Origin: Antedon mediterranea
Lineage: Eukaryota > Echinodermata > Crinoidea > Comatulida > Antedonidae
Assembly: GCF_964355755.1 (NCBI RefSeq)
Contig: NC_092673.1
Span: 1,741,001-1,805,000 of the forward strand
DNA length: 64,000 bases
Reading direction: 5' to 3'
This document shows, one piece after another, positions 13,204 to 26,800 of the stretch. Positions within the stretch are counted from its first letter, which is position 1, and each line of letters opens with the position of its first letter. Under the pieces are notes generated by a model. That model did not search any database and had not been told where the DNA came from. It was given only the letters and a program-made list of their open reading frames with translations. A program made the translations under genes and the position numbers.

Positions 13204-13597
13204 CTCTATCATCACTCTTTTAATTAATACTTAACGGTATTTATTCTAATTACATACAAAAAGGTCATTCATTTCAGAGTGACCTGTTGATAAAGATTTC
13301 TACTTAACGACATGATCTCGCTATTAAAGAACCATAAAGCATCGTTATTAAAATAATGTGCGTCTTTATGGTTTCCGGTAATCTAGGATTTATCTTAATT
13401 TCAAAGACCTTGATTCTTAACTTGAGTATCATAACGATGTTGTGTTCAGTGTATCTACTAATTGCCTTTCTTTTTCACTTTTTGTGTTCCTCATGTGATA
13501 GGCAGGTCAAACAAATTATTGTTATTGGTGGATCAGATCGACGACATTTTCACACGCGCGCGTCCAACAAACCTCAGCCTATGATGCGAAATACATT

Positions 13598-13752
13598 ATG
13601 TAGAATGTTAAATAAATAGGCCTATACAAATGATATAATAATAATACAACATGTTCATTGATTAATTTATGTTTAAAAACATAAATTAATCAATGGACAT
13701 GTTGTATTATTATTATATATTTTTTGTATAGGCCTATTTATTTAACATCCTA
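13598..13752. repeat. Long near-perfect palindrome (about 75-bp arms)
   Basis: Arms run outward from the centre ATGTTTAAAAACAT at about 13670-13683 through ATTAATCAATG, ACATGTTGTATTATTATTAT and GTATAGGCCTATTTATTTAA to AACATCCTACATAG. Mismatches and one short indel are few. The whole could extrude as a cruciform or, if transcribed, form a long hairpin. It is probably a fold-back or MITE insertion. Confidence 0.85.
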
Positions 13753-13807
13753 CATAGAAGATGTGGCGAATATTCAGTAATGACTTGGTCCAACATCAAA
13801 ATAAACA

Positions 13808-13975
13808 TCTAAAGCTAGCTCTGTCTATTAAACCAGTTAGACAAAAAAATGTGATGTGCACAAATATGGTGGTGATATGCCCAAATATGGTAGTGATATA
13901 TGACTTCATTATGTCCATATATAGGCACATCACATTTTTGTCACATAAAGTTTGATAGTGCAGATAGAACTTAAG
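13808..13975 (-). mobile_element. MITE family 1, copy 2 (reverse orientation)
   Basis: Carries the family-1 terminal motif at its left end (AGCTCTGTCTATTAAACC) and a degenerate complement at the right (TTTGATAGTGCAGATAGAAC). The ATGTGC...CATATATAGGCACAT core is inverted relative to copy 1. Confidence 0.65.
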
Positions 13976-14737
13976 ACTTATATTTCAAAATCTCTGTCGC
14001 TTGTGATTGGTCAAATTACTTGAGTTGTTGTTGTGTCATCATTGCGTTGCGTCCTCTAGTGGGACTTTACGAACATTGATGAAAAAAAATATGAAAGAAA
14101 AAATATGTTGGTGAATTGTTATTAATCTTTACAACAGTTGTTTTATTGTTGTATTCTCACCTCAGTTGGAAAACGAATAATAATTTACATCACTCAGCAA
14201 ACCATTCATACTAATTGACGACAGATAAAAATATGATGTAAATTATCTAGGTCAGATTAGAAATGGTTAATTTCGTAGAATAAATCAACACTCTCATCCA
14301 ACAAATCAAGAATTATGATTTATTGTTTATATAAAACACTAACGATTCGTGTTGCACTAGACAAGAGACCAATTTAAATCTCTTTCGTCTAATATGGATG
14401 CGATATTTTTTTTAATTTCGATTCACATATGCATTGACGTCCATTTGAATTATATAGCAGTGTGTATCATTCAAATTCTGTTAACGAATGTGTACGAATT
14501 TGAAATATCCACAAAAAAAACCCATTTAAATTCTGAAGGTGTAGGCTAGATATAATATCATTAGATATAATCGTAATAATTCAATTAAAATTATTCTAGC
14601 CTTCGTTCGTTAAATTGATTCAAAATCCTATCATATTACATTAATATATTTTGGATATTTCAATTTTAAATTTTTTATTATTAGGCCTAATAAGTAATAC
14701 ATGGAATATTGGCCTACTGCAATACAATCTATGTTTT

Positions 14738-14839
14738 GGCCATATGGGCATGATTATGTCATATCATTAACATATTTAAGCATATCACGTACCATACTTG
14801 ACACATCACACTAGTTTGCTAGTGTAGACAGAGCTTAAG
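14738..14839 (+). mobile_element. MITE family 1, copy 3 (5'-truncated)
   Basis: Begins inside the core (GGCCATATGGGCATGATTAT) and keeps the right end GCTAGTGTAGACAGAGCTTA. Confidence 0.6.
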
Positions 14840-14876
14840 TTTCGTTGTGTTCCAATATATATTCATTGTTAATCAT

Positions 14877-15005
14877 AACTTATTTACCCATGCAACGGTC
14901 AATGCGTTTCTATGGAGTTAAATAAAACGCGTACTGTTTTTACTGATTATTTCCGAATAGTATCATGAAAAGAAAATCAAATATATTTATATTATTTTAA
15001 ATTTG
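14877..15005 (+). repeat. Direct repeat, copy 1 of 2
   Basis: Matches 15540-15663 over about 120 bp (ACTTATTTACCCATGCAA, TCAATGCGTTTCTATG, AGTTAAATAAAACG, ATTTCCGAATA, ATCATGAAAAGAAAATCAAA). A local segmental duplication with about 660 bp between the copies. Confidence 0.8.
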
Positions 15006-15539
15006 TTAATATTATTAATAAATACGTGGAATAATATAATCTATGTTTTAGTTTTAGTTTTCCGTCGGAGTTTCTTTTATTATTTTTATTATTTCTTTTT
15101 ATTATTATTATTATTATTATTTAAGAATAAAAATGCTAAAGAGCTATATGAGACTAAACATTTTCAGTCAGTTTATTTACACAATGGCACTGCCTGGTTT
15201 CAGATGTATTTTTTGTACAAAAAAACTCAAATGTTTACAGTATCCGTCAATAAAATTGACATTTTTGGTTGTTTACGACCCATTTTTTCTAACGCCCTTC
15301 CGAATAGTCAAAATTAATTTGGAGAAAAGACAGACGAAGGCTCTGAAATCAGAGCCTGGTACAAGACGAGAAGAAAGTGTAGAAGTCATAATTTCTACAG
15401 GTTAAATTTGAATAAATTATTAGCAGTAGGCCTACCCACCTATAAATTTTGTGTTTTTTTTTTTCAAATTCAGTCAATTTTGTATTGGCCTTACATTTGC
15501 GTAATTCGTTTTAAATAGGATCATTTAGGCATAGGCCTA

Positions 15540-15663
15540 AACTTATTTACCCATGCAAATTCAATGCGTTTCTATGAAGTTAAATAAAACGAGTACTGAT
15601 TTTATTGAGTATTTCCGAATATCATGAAAAGAAAATCAAATCGTCCTATATTTTATTTAAATG
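15540..15663 (+). repeat. Direct repeat, copy 2 of 2
   Basis: Second copy of the 14877-15005 segment, with scattered substitutions and a 3-bp gap near the TTCCGAATATCATG part. Confidence 0.8.
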
Positions 15664-17564
15664 TTATATTGAGAATGAACAGGATAAATCGAATTAAATT
15701 ATATTAATTGTCATTCATTCGATATCAAAAGACCTAATTAAATCAATTTTAAGTTTAATATTTTTATATAAATAATTTTATCTCCCAATAATTCGTTAAA
15801 AGAAGTAGGTTATGTACGTCTAAATTGTGGTGCGTGTTTAATTTGTTAATTTTGTAATATATGATATGTTTGAAGCTGGAATTAAAAATGGCACTTTCCC
15901 ATGGACTTTATGTTTGTACTTCAAAACCAAATAAAAAATATTTTATTCCTGCTCACTCGACCCTCATTTAAAAAACAATTTGCGCTTTTCTAAATTAAAA
16001 TTTCATTTTGGTTGTTGGTACATGACAGTAGATAATATAAAATGCAATAGTAGCGCCTCATAACGACCGAAATTTTGTTTTCTACTACTAATTGATGTAA
16101 TGTGTGTACTTATACCGATAAAACATGCGCATACACAAACGCGCATACTAATTATCAACTTGTGTACGCGCACGCCACGATATTCGAGAAACCTCCGCGG
16201 CGGCGCGCCGTTAGATTGAGGTTTTCACACTATAGGGAGGGACTCCCTAAGTAAGTATTATCGAATATTAATTTAGCAGTAGGTGTTGTAAGCCCTTATT
16301 CAGTTGACTATCGAGGTAAAACATGTTCACCAGACGCAACTGAAACATTTCCCGCAATGTTCAAGGACCACCTCTTCTTTTGTTTCTGTATTTTCTTTCT
16401 CAAACCAGGCCGCGCCGCTTGTAACCAATAATGCTTGACATACCTGCTTTTAATACCAGTAGGCCTATTAGTTCTTTAGCCGTACGGTACCTATTAGTAT
16501 GTCTTATTCACAATTTATTTAATTCAAATATAATATAACAACATTTCTGCATAATATGTGAGATCACGTTCTCAGATGCATTATCTCTAAGCACAGCTTG
16601 GTGCGTGTACTGGGGGTACAGTCTAAGGGTAAGGTTATGACGTAAGATGCCCCTTTTCCGATCGGCTATTAGTGCCAGGCGTCCTAAACCGACACATCTC
16701 TCAGTAATGTTACGAAAATGACAGATTTAGTTAAATTAGTATGAACCTTTAGGACTTTTGACAGACAAAAACTATGACCATATAAAACGCCGCAAAAAAA
16801 AAAAAAACCCCAAAAAACACACAAAATAAATCCCCGTAGTATTTTACAGTCATCATGTTAATTTTTTAAATATGGCATATATGCCTACCTTTTTTGTTTG
16901 TTATTTTAATATTGATTTGTTTTTTTGTTGTTATAAATTAACTATTGTAACTTTATATTTAAAATAGCCTATATACAGTATATATTTAGCACTTGTTTTA
17001 ATCACGTAGGCCTACAATATGAGATATGAATTATACTTATAGAATAGTCGATGATGATGTAGGCTACGCTAAAAATTACTGTTTTTGTTTTATTTTTATG
17101 TTGTCAATTTGAACACATTACGTGAAGAGAGACGATCGAACGTACACGTACGCTACTACGCGTTCGTGTTCGCTCCGTGCAGGTGTCATTTATGACGGTT
17201 TGTTCCCTGCTTGTTTAATCATGTTTCCACTGGGAAGGGCACTGTAAACATTTATATTACGCTTGTCAATTGGCACCAGGATACAAGGCTAAGTAGCAAT
17301 GATGATGTCATGGCAACAATTTGACGCGCGAAGGCCAGATCGCGATGACAGATAAGCTTAAGTCTACCGGAAACTCCGACGGTTTGAACCAATCAAAAAT
17401 TAATCTCCTGTTCGTTGACAAACTTCTTAAATTTTTTCTACCTGAGCTAAATACTTCCTCGATGAGTTATGCATCAAATGTTTTTGGAGGAAACAAAAAA
17501 ATGTGTATATCCTCAGTGGTTTACAATCCTGAAAATTTAAATTGAATATGTACCTCATACTCGT

Positions 17565-17790
17565 TTAAAGACATATTGTTGAATATGCCCTTTTAATGTC
17601 ATATTATTCACTTTTTTACCAAAAATGGGAAAAAAAATATTTACCTGAATAAAAAAAAACTGTAGTTTAAAGCAAAAATAAGTGGTTAACTTTATTAAAC
17701 TGCAACATGTCCTATTCAAAGTCCTTTTTAAAAAAATATCTTCATTTTTCATGTTTTTGACTCTGAGGGACAATACAGCTAACTATAAAT
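17565..17790 (+). repeat. Dispersed AT-rich repeat, copy 2
   Basis: Shorter relative of 6541-6870: TTAAAGACATATTGTTGAAT, TTCACTTTTTTACCAAAAAT, TGGTTAACTTTATTAAACTG, CCTATTCAAAGTCCTTTT and TCTTCATTTTTCATGTTTTT in the same order. Confidence 0.65.
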
Positions 17791-18651
17791 AACATATTTA
17801 GAAGCTAAACTTTTAAAAGAGTAGCTAACAAAAGTCATTTAACAACAATTAATAAGAAAACTCTAAATATACCCAGTATCATAATTATTTCATAAACATA
17901 AGCATGGAACACATAATAATAACATAAACAAGAATATTAAACAACCTTAATATTGAATGTAGAAATAGCTCACAATTATAAGCTATTTAGCATACCTCTA
18001 CAGATACAAAAGATATAAAAAACGAGATAAGATGTCGAAAGGCAAAGCATCTGCCTTATTAATATTATCATCGATACAAATATATTATCACGGTTTTACG
18101 AGAAGTATCTTATCACTTAAGCACATGTTTTAAGTTTTAAGTATTCCTCGTAGATTTGGTGAAAATCTGTAGCCATTTAACAAGTGTTGCTCTGTTTTAC
18201 GAGTTAGTACAGTTTCATTGATTTACAGGAGCAGTGTGGTTCAGGCAATGTATTCGACTCTCACCTAGGGTGTGCATTATGCACCGTTCGGCGTGTTTTA
18301 CGCCTCCTCTGGGACTTTTCAACGGTTAAAATTGATTGTTCACCCGGCTAACTGTCACGGTTAATACAAATGATATGTTCTACTTCAAACACTTGCTTTG
18401 TATACCGATACATATACCGTATAGGATTTTACTTACAATGATTTTTTATTGATTACCTAAGTGAATTAGAGCTAAAATATTTGCCTTGTTATGGACAGGG
18501 TAACGAGACTAACGCATGTACCGTAACATTCCAGACAATAAACAAGACTAAATCAATCTCACAATATTTACAGGTTAAACTTAACGGTATCGAAATCATA
18601 ATAAATGACCTAAAATTACTATCCGGTGTCAATAAAAATTATAAATATTTT

Positions 18652-18810
18652 AAACGCGCGTTGAAACACAGATGAAAATTTACCCGCGTGTCCCTACATT
18701 GATATTACAATCGCGCGCGTTCTAAAGTTGATGAAAATGTACGCGCGCGTTCTAAATCTGATGAAAATGTACGCGCGCGTTTAAAAAATGATTACAATGC
18801 ACGCGCACGT
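18652..18810 (+). repeat. 30-bp minisatellite with CG-alternating core
   Basis: Five units of about 30 bp, of the form TCTAAATCTGATGAAAATGT followed by ACGCGCGCGT. The last three are close copies and the first two diverge. The alternating purine-pyrimidine CGCGCG core could adopt Z-DNA and is CpG-dense. The same GTACGCGCGCGT motif recurs singly at about 7507, 13550 and 33892. Confidence 0.85.
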
Positions 18811-20550
18811 TGATTTTATGTCTTTCCGTGTTGTCACTGAAGAAATTCTCGCTGCGTAAATGTATAGGCTACTCCGGTCATATCTTTTCAACACGGCCTA
18901 GTTATGATTAAAGTATAAAATGATATATGATACATTTCGTAGATATGGAGTTGTATGATATATACAATAAATAAATGTATTGAATCTAACTATAACGTAT
19001 CTTTTCCTGTCAATTTACAGTGGGCTACTAGTATAAAAGTAAAGTGGTTATTTTGATTTTTCACTTTTTGTAGGCCATTTTGATGTGTATTCTGTACCAT
19101 GGGTTTGTACACTTTGACTTCTTCTAAATTCTTAAACATATTTCATATTTACAAGTTTAGTTTTTTATTATTTTATTTCAAAATAAGGGGAACATAATTT
19201 AAGCAATTTCCAAAATAGATTTATGAGTTTTTTAGCTATTAAATTATTTGTTACGTGTAAACAAAGAGGCACGAATTGTTTTGTTCAAGTTAATGTTTTA
19301 CCGATTAATGCATTACTATTATTATTAATAGAAAATCTAAAGGAAGTTATAGTATGTATAAAGTTAAAAGTAATTTTTAAATTTATTGTATTATTAATAT
19401 TATCAAATGTCACTTTTGACTGATCTGCAATATAATAATGACTTATGTACTTTCTAGGCCTACAGTATTATTAGTTAATTCCCTTTACTAACTAGGCCAT
19501 TTAACATTATACAAAAGACACAGTACAGTGAATTGGGTCTTTAGATGGAGTGTAAAAAATGAGCAGCGCAATAAATCATTTGATATTGTGAAAGATGAGT
19601 ATTAGTCGATAGACGCCGTTAATATTTCATATAACCACGAGCTATGAATATATCTAAAGAGTGTTATTGACAAGATAATATATGTCATATTAATCTCCAA
19701 TTGGAGCTTCAATCATAATTTAAAGTCTATGTTCATTAGATTATGACGTCACAAACCCGGCCACCAATTAAACCCAGACGAAGCAGCATTGATCAACTGG
19801 GCCATTAGGGACTTACTCATTTTGATAGTTAATTTGGTGCAAACAAAAGGGGTGTGTTATTAATGGTGTAGATTAATTCGGGGTTTAGTGTTTAAGGTAC
19901 CCCTTGTATTAGTGCTATCAATCATTTCAAAGCTAGCTTGATGACAGCGTGGATGAGGCCTTCTGATGGTGGGTAGGCTATCGGCCTGTGTATACTCGTT
20001 GTTAACTTTGATAGACATTTTGCTATATTCCAAAGATTATAGTGTTTATCGCTATGTCCAAACAGAGATTTTAAAGTAAATATATAATATAACGTAACCA
20101 ATATAATATTAAAGTAATAATATACTTCGTTTCATATTGATTGAATATTATATATTCGTCAAATGTTGAGTTATTTAGGGTAGGTGCACATACATGGTTA
20201 ATAAACATCTCATTTCGTTTTTTTATCGTTCTAAATCTGAATGAAATAAAAGTCAACCACTCAACCATAATTACAACTTACTGTAAATCACACATGACAC
20301 ATTAGCCTAGGCATTTTGGTATCAAAGTTGAGAAATGAGATCATTAGCGCCTGTAGGCCTATGAATTATTGGTTCGTTTCGTCTCAAATGCACTACATTT
20401 TATTGCTCCGCTCCGGCTTGTAAATTTAAAAAAACATATTCTGCGCCTTAAAAATGAACATAACTTCGTGTGCCACATGATCTGAGCCTCTTGACCGAAA
20501 TCATTTATGTCCCCGTACCACCATCGAATGCTCGTTTTCATTAACTTGCT

Positions 20551-20712
20551 TAAAGCTCTGTCTACACTATCACACTTTATGTGACAAAAAAATGTGATGT
20601 GCCCATATATGGACATGGTGATGTCATATCACTACCATATACGGGTATATCACTACCATATTTGTGCACACTTTTTTTTTGTCAAACTATAGTTTTATAG
20701 TGTAGACAGAGC
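20551..20712 (+). mobile_element. MITE family 1, copy 4 (full length, both terminal repeats)
   Basis: The best-preserved copy: left end AAGCTCTGTCTACACTATCA, right end TTTTATAGTGTAGACAGAGC, about 160 bp. The core holds ATGTGCCCATATATGGACAT and two CACTACCATAT segments. The inverted ends without coding capacity mark a miniature inverted-repeat element. Confidence 0.8.
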
Positions 20713-23334
20713 AAAAACGAATGTTTGAAAGTCAGACAACCAGTTTCCATCTGAAATCATATATATTTAGCTGTTTTCCTCATTATATCACTTATCACCC
20801 TATATAAATCAAAAAGGTTAGTTATGCTAGCGATCAAAATTAAAAAGATATAAAATTAGTATGCCTGCCTCATTTAGCCTGCCATTAAAATGATGAAAAG
20901 AGAGAATTGTCAATAAAGTGTGACGACACTGCTAAATAATGAAAGGGTGATCAGGCGTTTTATACACATACACATATTTTGTGTAATGTTGAGTCCTATA
21001 ATATAATAGACTATAGGCCTAATCCTACCAAAATACTGTGTTTTGAAATATGGTTTGGGTAAGGGATGTGAGAGTGATACTGTTGTGACGATGTATTTTA
21101 TTTACCATATTTCGATTGTTTAGTGTGATAAAGCTTGCAAATGTTATGTACAGTTCTGTTTTCGTTAAGTCTATTTCATTAGTATGTTTTGATGCTCTTG
21201 TTAAATTAGTACACCAAACTAAATGATGAATTTGTGTCGGTTTTCTAATTTGAAATAAATATATTATTATTGATTATCGGCCTATATCAGTATAAGTGGT
21301 TGTAATGCTTTGTAAGCCTACTGTATTCATTTATTCGTTAGGTTAGCGACGTTCCGAGTAGTGCTTTTTCCGAGACTAAATTTAAACTTTTGTAAGTCAA
21401 TTAGTGCTGTACTCTTATTGTAGTAAGTATTGTACTTGTTATTATTTATCTCATCACGGTTGCCATGATAATTTAGAAAATGAGTTTAAAACATATGGTT
21501 TACCAATGTTTGTCACCTGGCAATATGGTTAATGAACATTAATAATGCTATTGAAATAAGCCTAGCTACTAAACTCATTCTAAATCAGTTCTTGATAATT
21601 TAAGTACGGCATTGAACACCTTGTTGTAACTTTTTGATACTGTTGGATGTTGGATACAGCAGCTGGTGCGAAAATCGCACGATGTTTCAACGTTCATGCG
21701 GTGATCCCCTTGCAAACGTAATTATATTCGTATGATCCACAGCAATTAGCGACACCAAGAGAGATAATATTTGAATACATGCAACATTAACATCGTTCAA
21801 TTTTCACAACTGACAGTAAGAAAAACAAACAGTTAGATTAAGTTCAGGGTAATGTTGATGATCAGTGGCGTTAGCGATAATTACTTACACACTGTGTGTT
21901 CTTTTAAATCATGGGAAACAACCCGATTCGATGTTATCTATTCAGCTGATTAATTCGATTAATACAACATCAACGCAAGAGGTTAACACATGTTTAAAAC
22001 TTGTCCGGCGAAAATGAATTAATTAAAGATGAAAGCTAGAGGGACTGTGGGTTACCTTTAACCTGTTTCACCAACAGTTGCGTGACCCACGGGACACGAT
22101 TTTGTACGATTCGTTACCGACGAGAACAGACGCACGAGTATGCTGACCTACGGGACATGATTCCGTTGTAATGAGCAAAAGAGAACAGTTGATTATTTGT
22201 TGTCAATATATGCAGTAGGCCTACCTTATTTACTTTATAAATCCTATAATACTTAATAGAAAACGTCTTTTCTAATTGGTTATCGATTATCGAATGATTG
22301 ATTAATAGTTAGTTGATTGATCCTGTTCAAATTCAAACCTTAGCTTCTGTTATGAACATGTTAATTATACTATACTGTGTTACCAGTATGAACGTGATTA
22401 TTACAAATATTTTATTTAGGAAAAATGCATAACATAAGCGATCGTCACAATCACAGTTCTCTCAATGAAAAAGTTGACAATGTTCATTTTAGTTGTCAAA
22501 TGGGGGAGCACTGCCTTGCAGTCTTTGAAAACTTCATCAATTGATCATTAATTAAATAAAAAGTATGCCTCCATTAAATGGTAGCAATAATAATGGTAGG
22601 CTTTAATACAAAGTAAAGCATAAAAATTGTTATGGATTAAAGCCAATGAATTGAATATTACTACAAAATATCGTATATTTTAAAATTTTATTATACTCAT
22701 TTAAAATTCATAAATAATTAATAATTGAAAACAATGTCGCTTTTTTAAACAGCTGACGGTTGTTATAAAATAAAACAGATATAGGAATATTTATAATTTA
22801 AATATTCATAGGCCTATGCAAGCAACAGAATCATTAGGCCTAATTGAAAACATGCCATGCCATCACAGGTTATAGAGTTTATCTTCTTCTGAAGTAAGTA
22901 ACATCAAACTTCAGTATCATTTACAACCAAATACCGAACGACAAATTTCGTTCATGGGAATGACCACACGATTTTCTAATCATGATCATTTAGTCTCCAA
23001 CACTATATTCGGACATCCCTATTTTAAAGATAACGCCGCCAGTCATTAATTAATAAATATATAGGCCTAAACTGTCAACAATCATGACATTTCACAAACT
23101 ACTCAAATGAATATGCTGCGTCGATTGTTGAAAATCTATGTTTTTTGTTTAAACAATGCGAGCAATACATTATATGCTCACAGATTTAATGTAACATGTA
23201 TTGACATGTTTAGAAAGGGGTTTAACCAACAGTTAACCTATGACCCTATTCATCAAGGAGATTTTAAACTATGATAAACCGTTTGCCAAGTTACTTTTTT
23301 GTTTTCCACTAGAAAGAATAAAAATAAATATTTC

Positions 23335-23670
23335 TTTTAAAGATGTGTTGTCCCCCTTAAAAAATAATTCTTTAAACATTTTTGCTGAATATGCCATTTA
23401 ATGGCACAAACTATTTATTCACTTTGACCAAAAATTGGATTGAAACAAAAATTATTTATTTGAAAATAATTTAAAGCAAACATTGCCAAATGGGTTTTTG
23501 TTAATTTAAACATTTATTTTGTCATTTTTATAAGTGAAAACATAATTGTTTTAATTTTTGTTTTTCTATTGAAGTGATTAACTTGATAAAAACTTTCAAA
23601 ATAAGCTATTCAAAGTATGATTTAACTAATCTTCATTTTTTATGTTTTTTGGGGGGCAATACATCGTTAA
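23335..23670 (+). repeat. Dispersed AT-rich repeat, copy 3, next to the lbx 3' end
   Basis: Matches 6541-6870 along its length, including ACCAAAAATTGGATTGAA and TCTTCATTTTTTATGTTTTT. It lies 185 bp beyond the Lbx stop codon and so may be part of its 3' UTR. Confidence 0.65.
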
Positions 23671-23854
23671 GAGTAACATTAATGTTCATAAAATCGTGAC
23701 TGAATTACCCTGTTTGGAATGGCAAGAATTACTGTCCAGATTTGAAAGATCCACATAAACGCGTGTTCACACTTCTGCATATTTGTTAAAATATGAATAC
23801 ATTGAATATTTACAAACATTAACTGTACATTAGTTTACATATTTTAGTTCGTTT

Positions 23855-26800
23855 TCATGTTTGTTCTTTATCAGAGTGTAACGAATTCGTCATCATTTCT
23901 TCTCCTTCACTCTCTCCACATGAATCTTCTGATTCTTTAAGATTCTCTCGTTTTATCGTCGGTGTTCCATCATTTGATTCGGTTTCAGACGAGCAGTTTA
24001 ATACTGTTCCGTTCAAATGAACTGAGATTTGAGTTTCATCTCCGCCGTCGTCATCCGAATCTATTTGCCTTTCGTTTGGATTCGTTGCAGTTACGTCGGC
24101 GCTCAATTCGTCTAAATCACGTTTTAACTTAGCTCGTCTGTTCTGAAACCACGTTATAACTTGGGCATTTGTGAGGCCTAATGATGAGGCAATTTCATCC
24201 CTATCGGCAGGAGTGAGATATTTCTGATATAAGAATCGTCTTTCGAGTTCAAAGATTTGCTGGTTGGTAAAAGCGGTTCTTGATTTTCGTTTTTTTCGTG
24301 GCGGTTGACGGGCGAACAACGCAATTGCGTCCCTCTTGCCATGCGTAGCAGCAGCTAAAATGTAGAAAATATATATAGTATTAAAACATGTCAACGTGGA
24401 GTTTGAAATTTTAAAAAAAATCAATCATAATATTAATTGTCTGAATTCATAAAAATGATTTGTATACGTCAACTTTTATAAATTGAAGACCATTTTGAAG
24501 TCATATTGTTACGTGATCCAACGATTTTATATTCTAAAAATTACACGAGTATTTAATATTTCAAACAAACACATCAATCAAAAGTCTTAGAAAAATTATA
24601 AATGTAATTTAGGGAAACATCAAGAACGTTTTTCGGACGGAAATATTCTTTTATAATGGAAGGTCTCGTTAGGCTATCAGTCCACTCATGAAATACCGCA
24701 CTCAACTCCAATAATACTGATCGAAATACTAAGTAGCGGAGACAACTTTTCTGTGTATCATGATTTAAACTTTGGTTAAAAAGGTTAGAAAAAAATACGA
24801 TATATGAACCACGAACCCAATAGATAAATATTGTATTAGTGTAAGCTTATTTTTTAATGACAGTACGAACTAAGTACGATCGCTCAACCCAGTGCCAAGC
24901 AATGCCCTTTGATGAGGTTCAAAGTAGGCCGGCTTACTTAATCAACATGATTAATTATTTTTTTCCATATGTTTTCCATATGATTTTCAAAGGTTATTAA
25001 TGCTATATGAAAGGAGTAGGTGGTTGACAGGTACGCTGATTAATTGGTATAATATTGGAATAAACGGAAACAGAACTAGAGGCGGTCTGTTTTGTTCTAT
25101 AGCATAATTGTTTTATCCCATTTTAATTGGCCAATTTGATTCAATTTTGAATTGTTTAACCTGTCTGGATAATTACAAAATTATATTTGCTCTACCTTCC
25201 CGTCGTGTCATTTTTTATCATCTATTTGGGTGTGGACTTCCGACTTTTTGATATAGAATGTCCGAAAGGTTGGCAGGTTGGTGGAGTAAGTTAAAGAGTA
25301 AATGAAACAGAACTTGTGATTCATGGCCGTAAAGTCAATCAAACAGTTTAGCAATAAATTAACTTAAGTTCACACTTACACAAGTGTATACCTGGCTTCT
25401 GTTGAAAATTGTCACTCAGATTTGTCACATGTTTATTTTAGCAAAATGTTTTGCGTGAATCAGTAATATATATTGGCGTATAAATAATAGTTTGGTTAAT
25501 AAGTAGGGTACCGGGTTGTATTTAATAATATTTTCAAAACAAAACCTAGCTTACTGCGGTTGTTTTTGTCCAAAAACATTACATAATATCAAGCCTGTTA
25601 CCAGGGAGTTCGAAAGAAACCCCCCTTTTCCAGAAGATCTCTTTTCAAACCATACGGTAGTCAATTCTATTGACTATGTTCAAACTAACAACCAGCAGCA
25701 AACGTTCTAGTAATACTACTGTTTGGCCAATTCTACATACAGGCAAATTACTTGTCTGCTAATATAGGCTAGGCCAAAATCTTTCTTTTTTTGTGCTTAG
25801 TACGGTAGTTCACGCTTGCACTTTTTTTTGCGGAAAAAGAACCCCCTAATTAATACTAAACAGGTAAAATAATACTTCATCTTTTAAAATATTGTTTTTC
25901 TAAGTAGGCAATGCCTAATAATATAAACTTTTGAATTAGAAAAAGAAAGAAGAAATACAGAGTAGTTACGATACGCGTGTTTAGTTCCTACTTATATAAT
26001 TGTTTTATAGATGAAACTAAATTGACAAACATTTATCTTTGATCTTAGAAATCAATAGTTCTGTAATTATAATTATCATTCAATAATCCAAGTATTGTAA
26101 TAATGGCTGCCTCAATTTCTTTTGTCGATAAAACGTTTTTCTATTATTAAATTACAAATATTGACAGATGCCTTTAAATAATTATTTATTGATTATTTAA
26201 CTTTATTTAAAAAGTCACTGGTAATTAATTATTGTTTGAATTCGGCCTCATTCATCATATGGTTTATAACTTTATACATTGCATTATAAATGACCTCCTT
26301 ATCACGGTAAAAGTAAATACGATACGTTAAAATAGACAGTAATAAGAAATAAAATAAACAAACTTGATGAAACATGTTAACCCAACCCACATTAGAGTGC
26401 TAATTCTAATACATTATGTCAATAAATAGGACCAACAGCCCGACACGCATTCGAGAATTTAAAACGTCACATTTGATAGATATCTAACGCCCTGCCCTCT
26501 ATCTATTTCATCTATCTATTTAATTTATAAATTAAATTCTTTATATTAGTTGTAATATCTACAAACAACATGCACATAACGTTGTTGCATTATCGGTAAT
26601 AGAATACGAACAGTGACCAACTGAGACCTGTGGGAGGTCGCAGTTACAGAAACACCAAACACAGGTGCATAAACTCTACGTTTGACAAATCTTAATTTGC
26701 CGAATTAAACATCATCTAGATATACTTATTAACAATTACAAATAGAGGGAGAGCTATATCGTATGGCAATTCCTACAATATCCGTCATCTTTGTTGATGT

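Larger units (their letters stand above)
5938..23854. other. 18 kb gene-poor interval between sfxn and lbx
   Basis: No exon with recognisable protein similarity was found on either strand. The contents are the minisatellites, MITEs and dispersed AT-rich repeats listed separately, plus stretches of balanced, non-repetitive sequence (about 10300-11780, 19600-19960 and 21640-22180) that look unlike the surrounding AT-rich DNA. The two flanking genes converge on this interval. No Tlx-type homeobox was found here. Confidence 0.6.

Noticed and set aside
13356-13619. 87-codon open frame on +
   Set aside because: No splice context, hydrophobic AT-driven composition, and it overlaps the palindrome at its end; no evidence of coding.
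5938-23854. Missing Tlx homeobox between sfxn and lbx
   Set aside because: No WFQNRRxK-type sequence was found in any frame there except the Lbx exon itself; absence noted rather than claimed as a broken gene.
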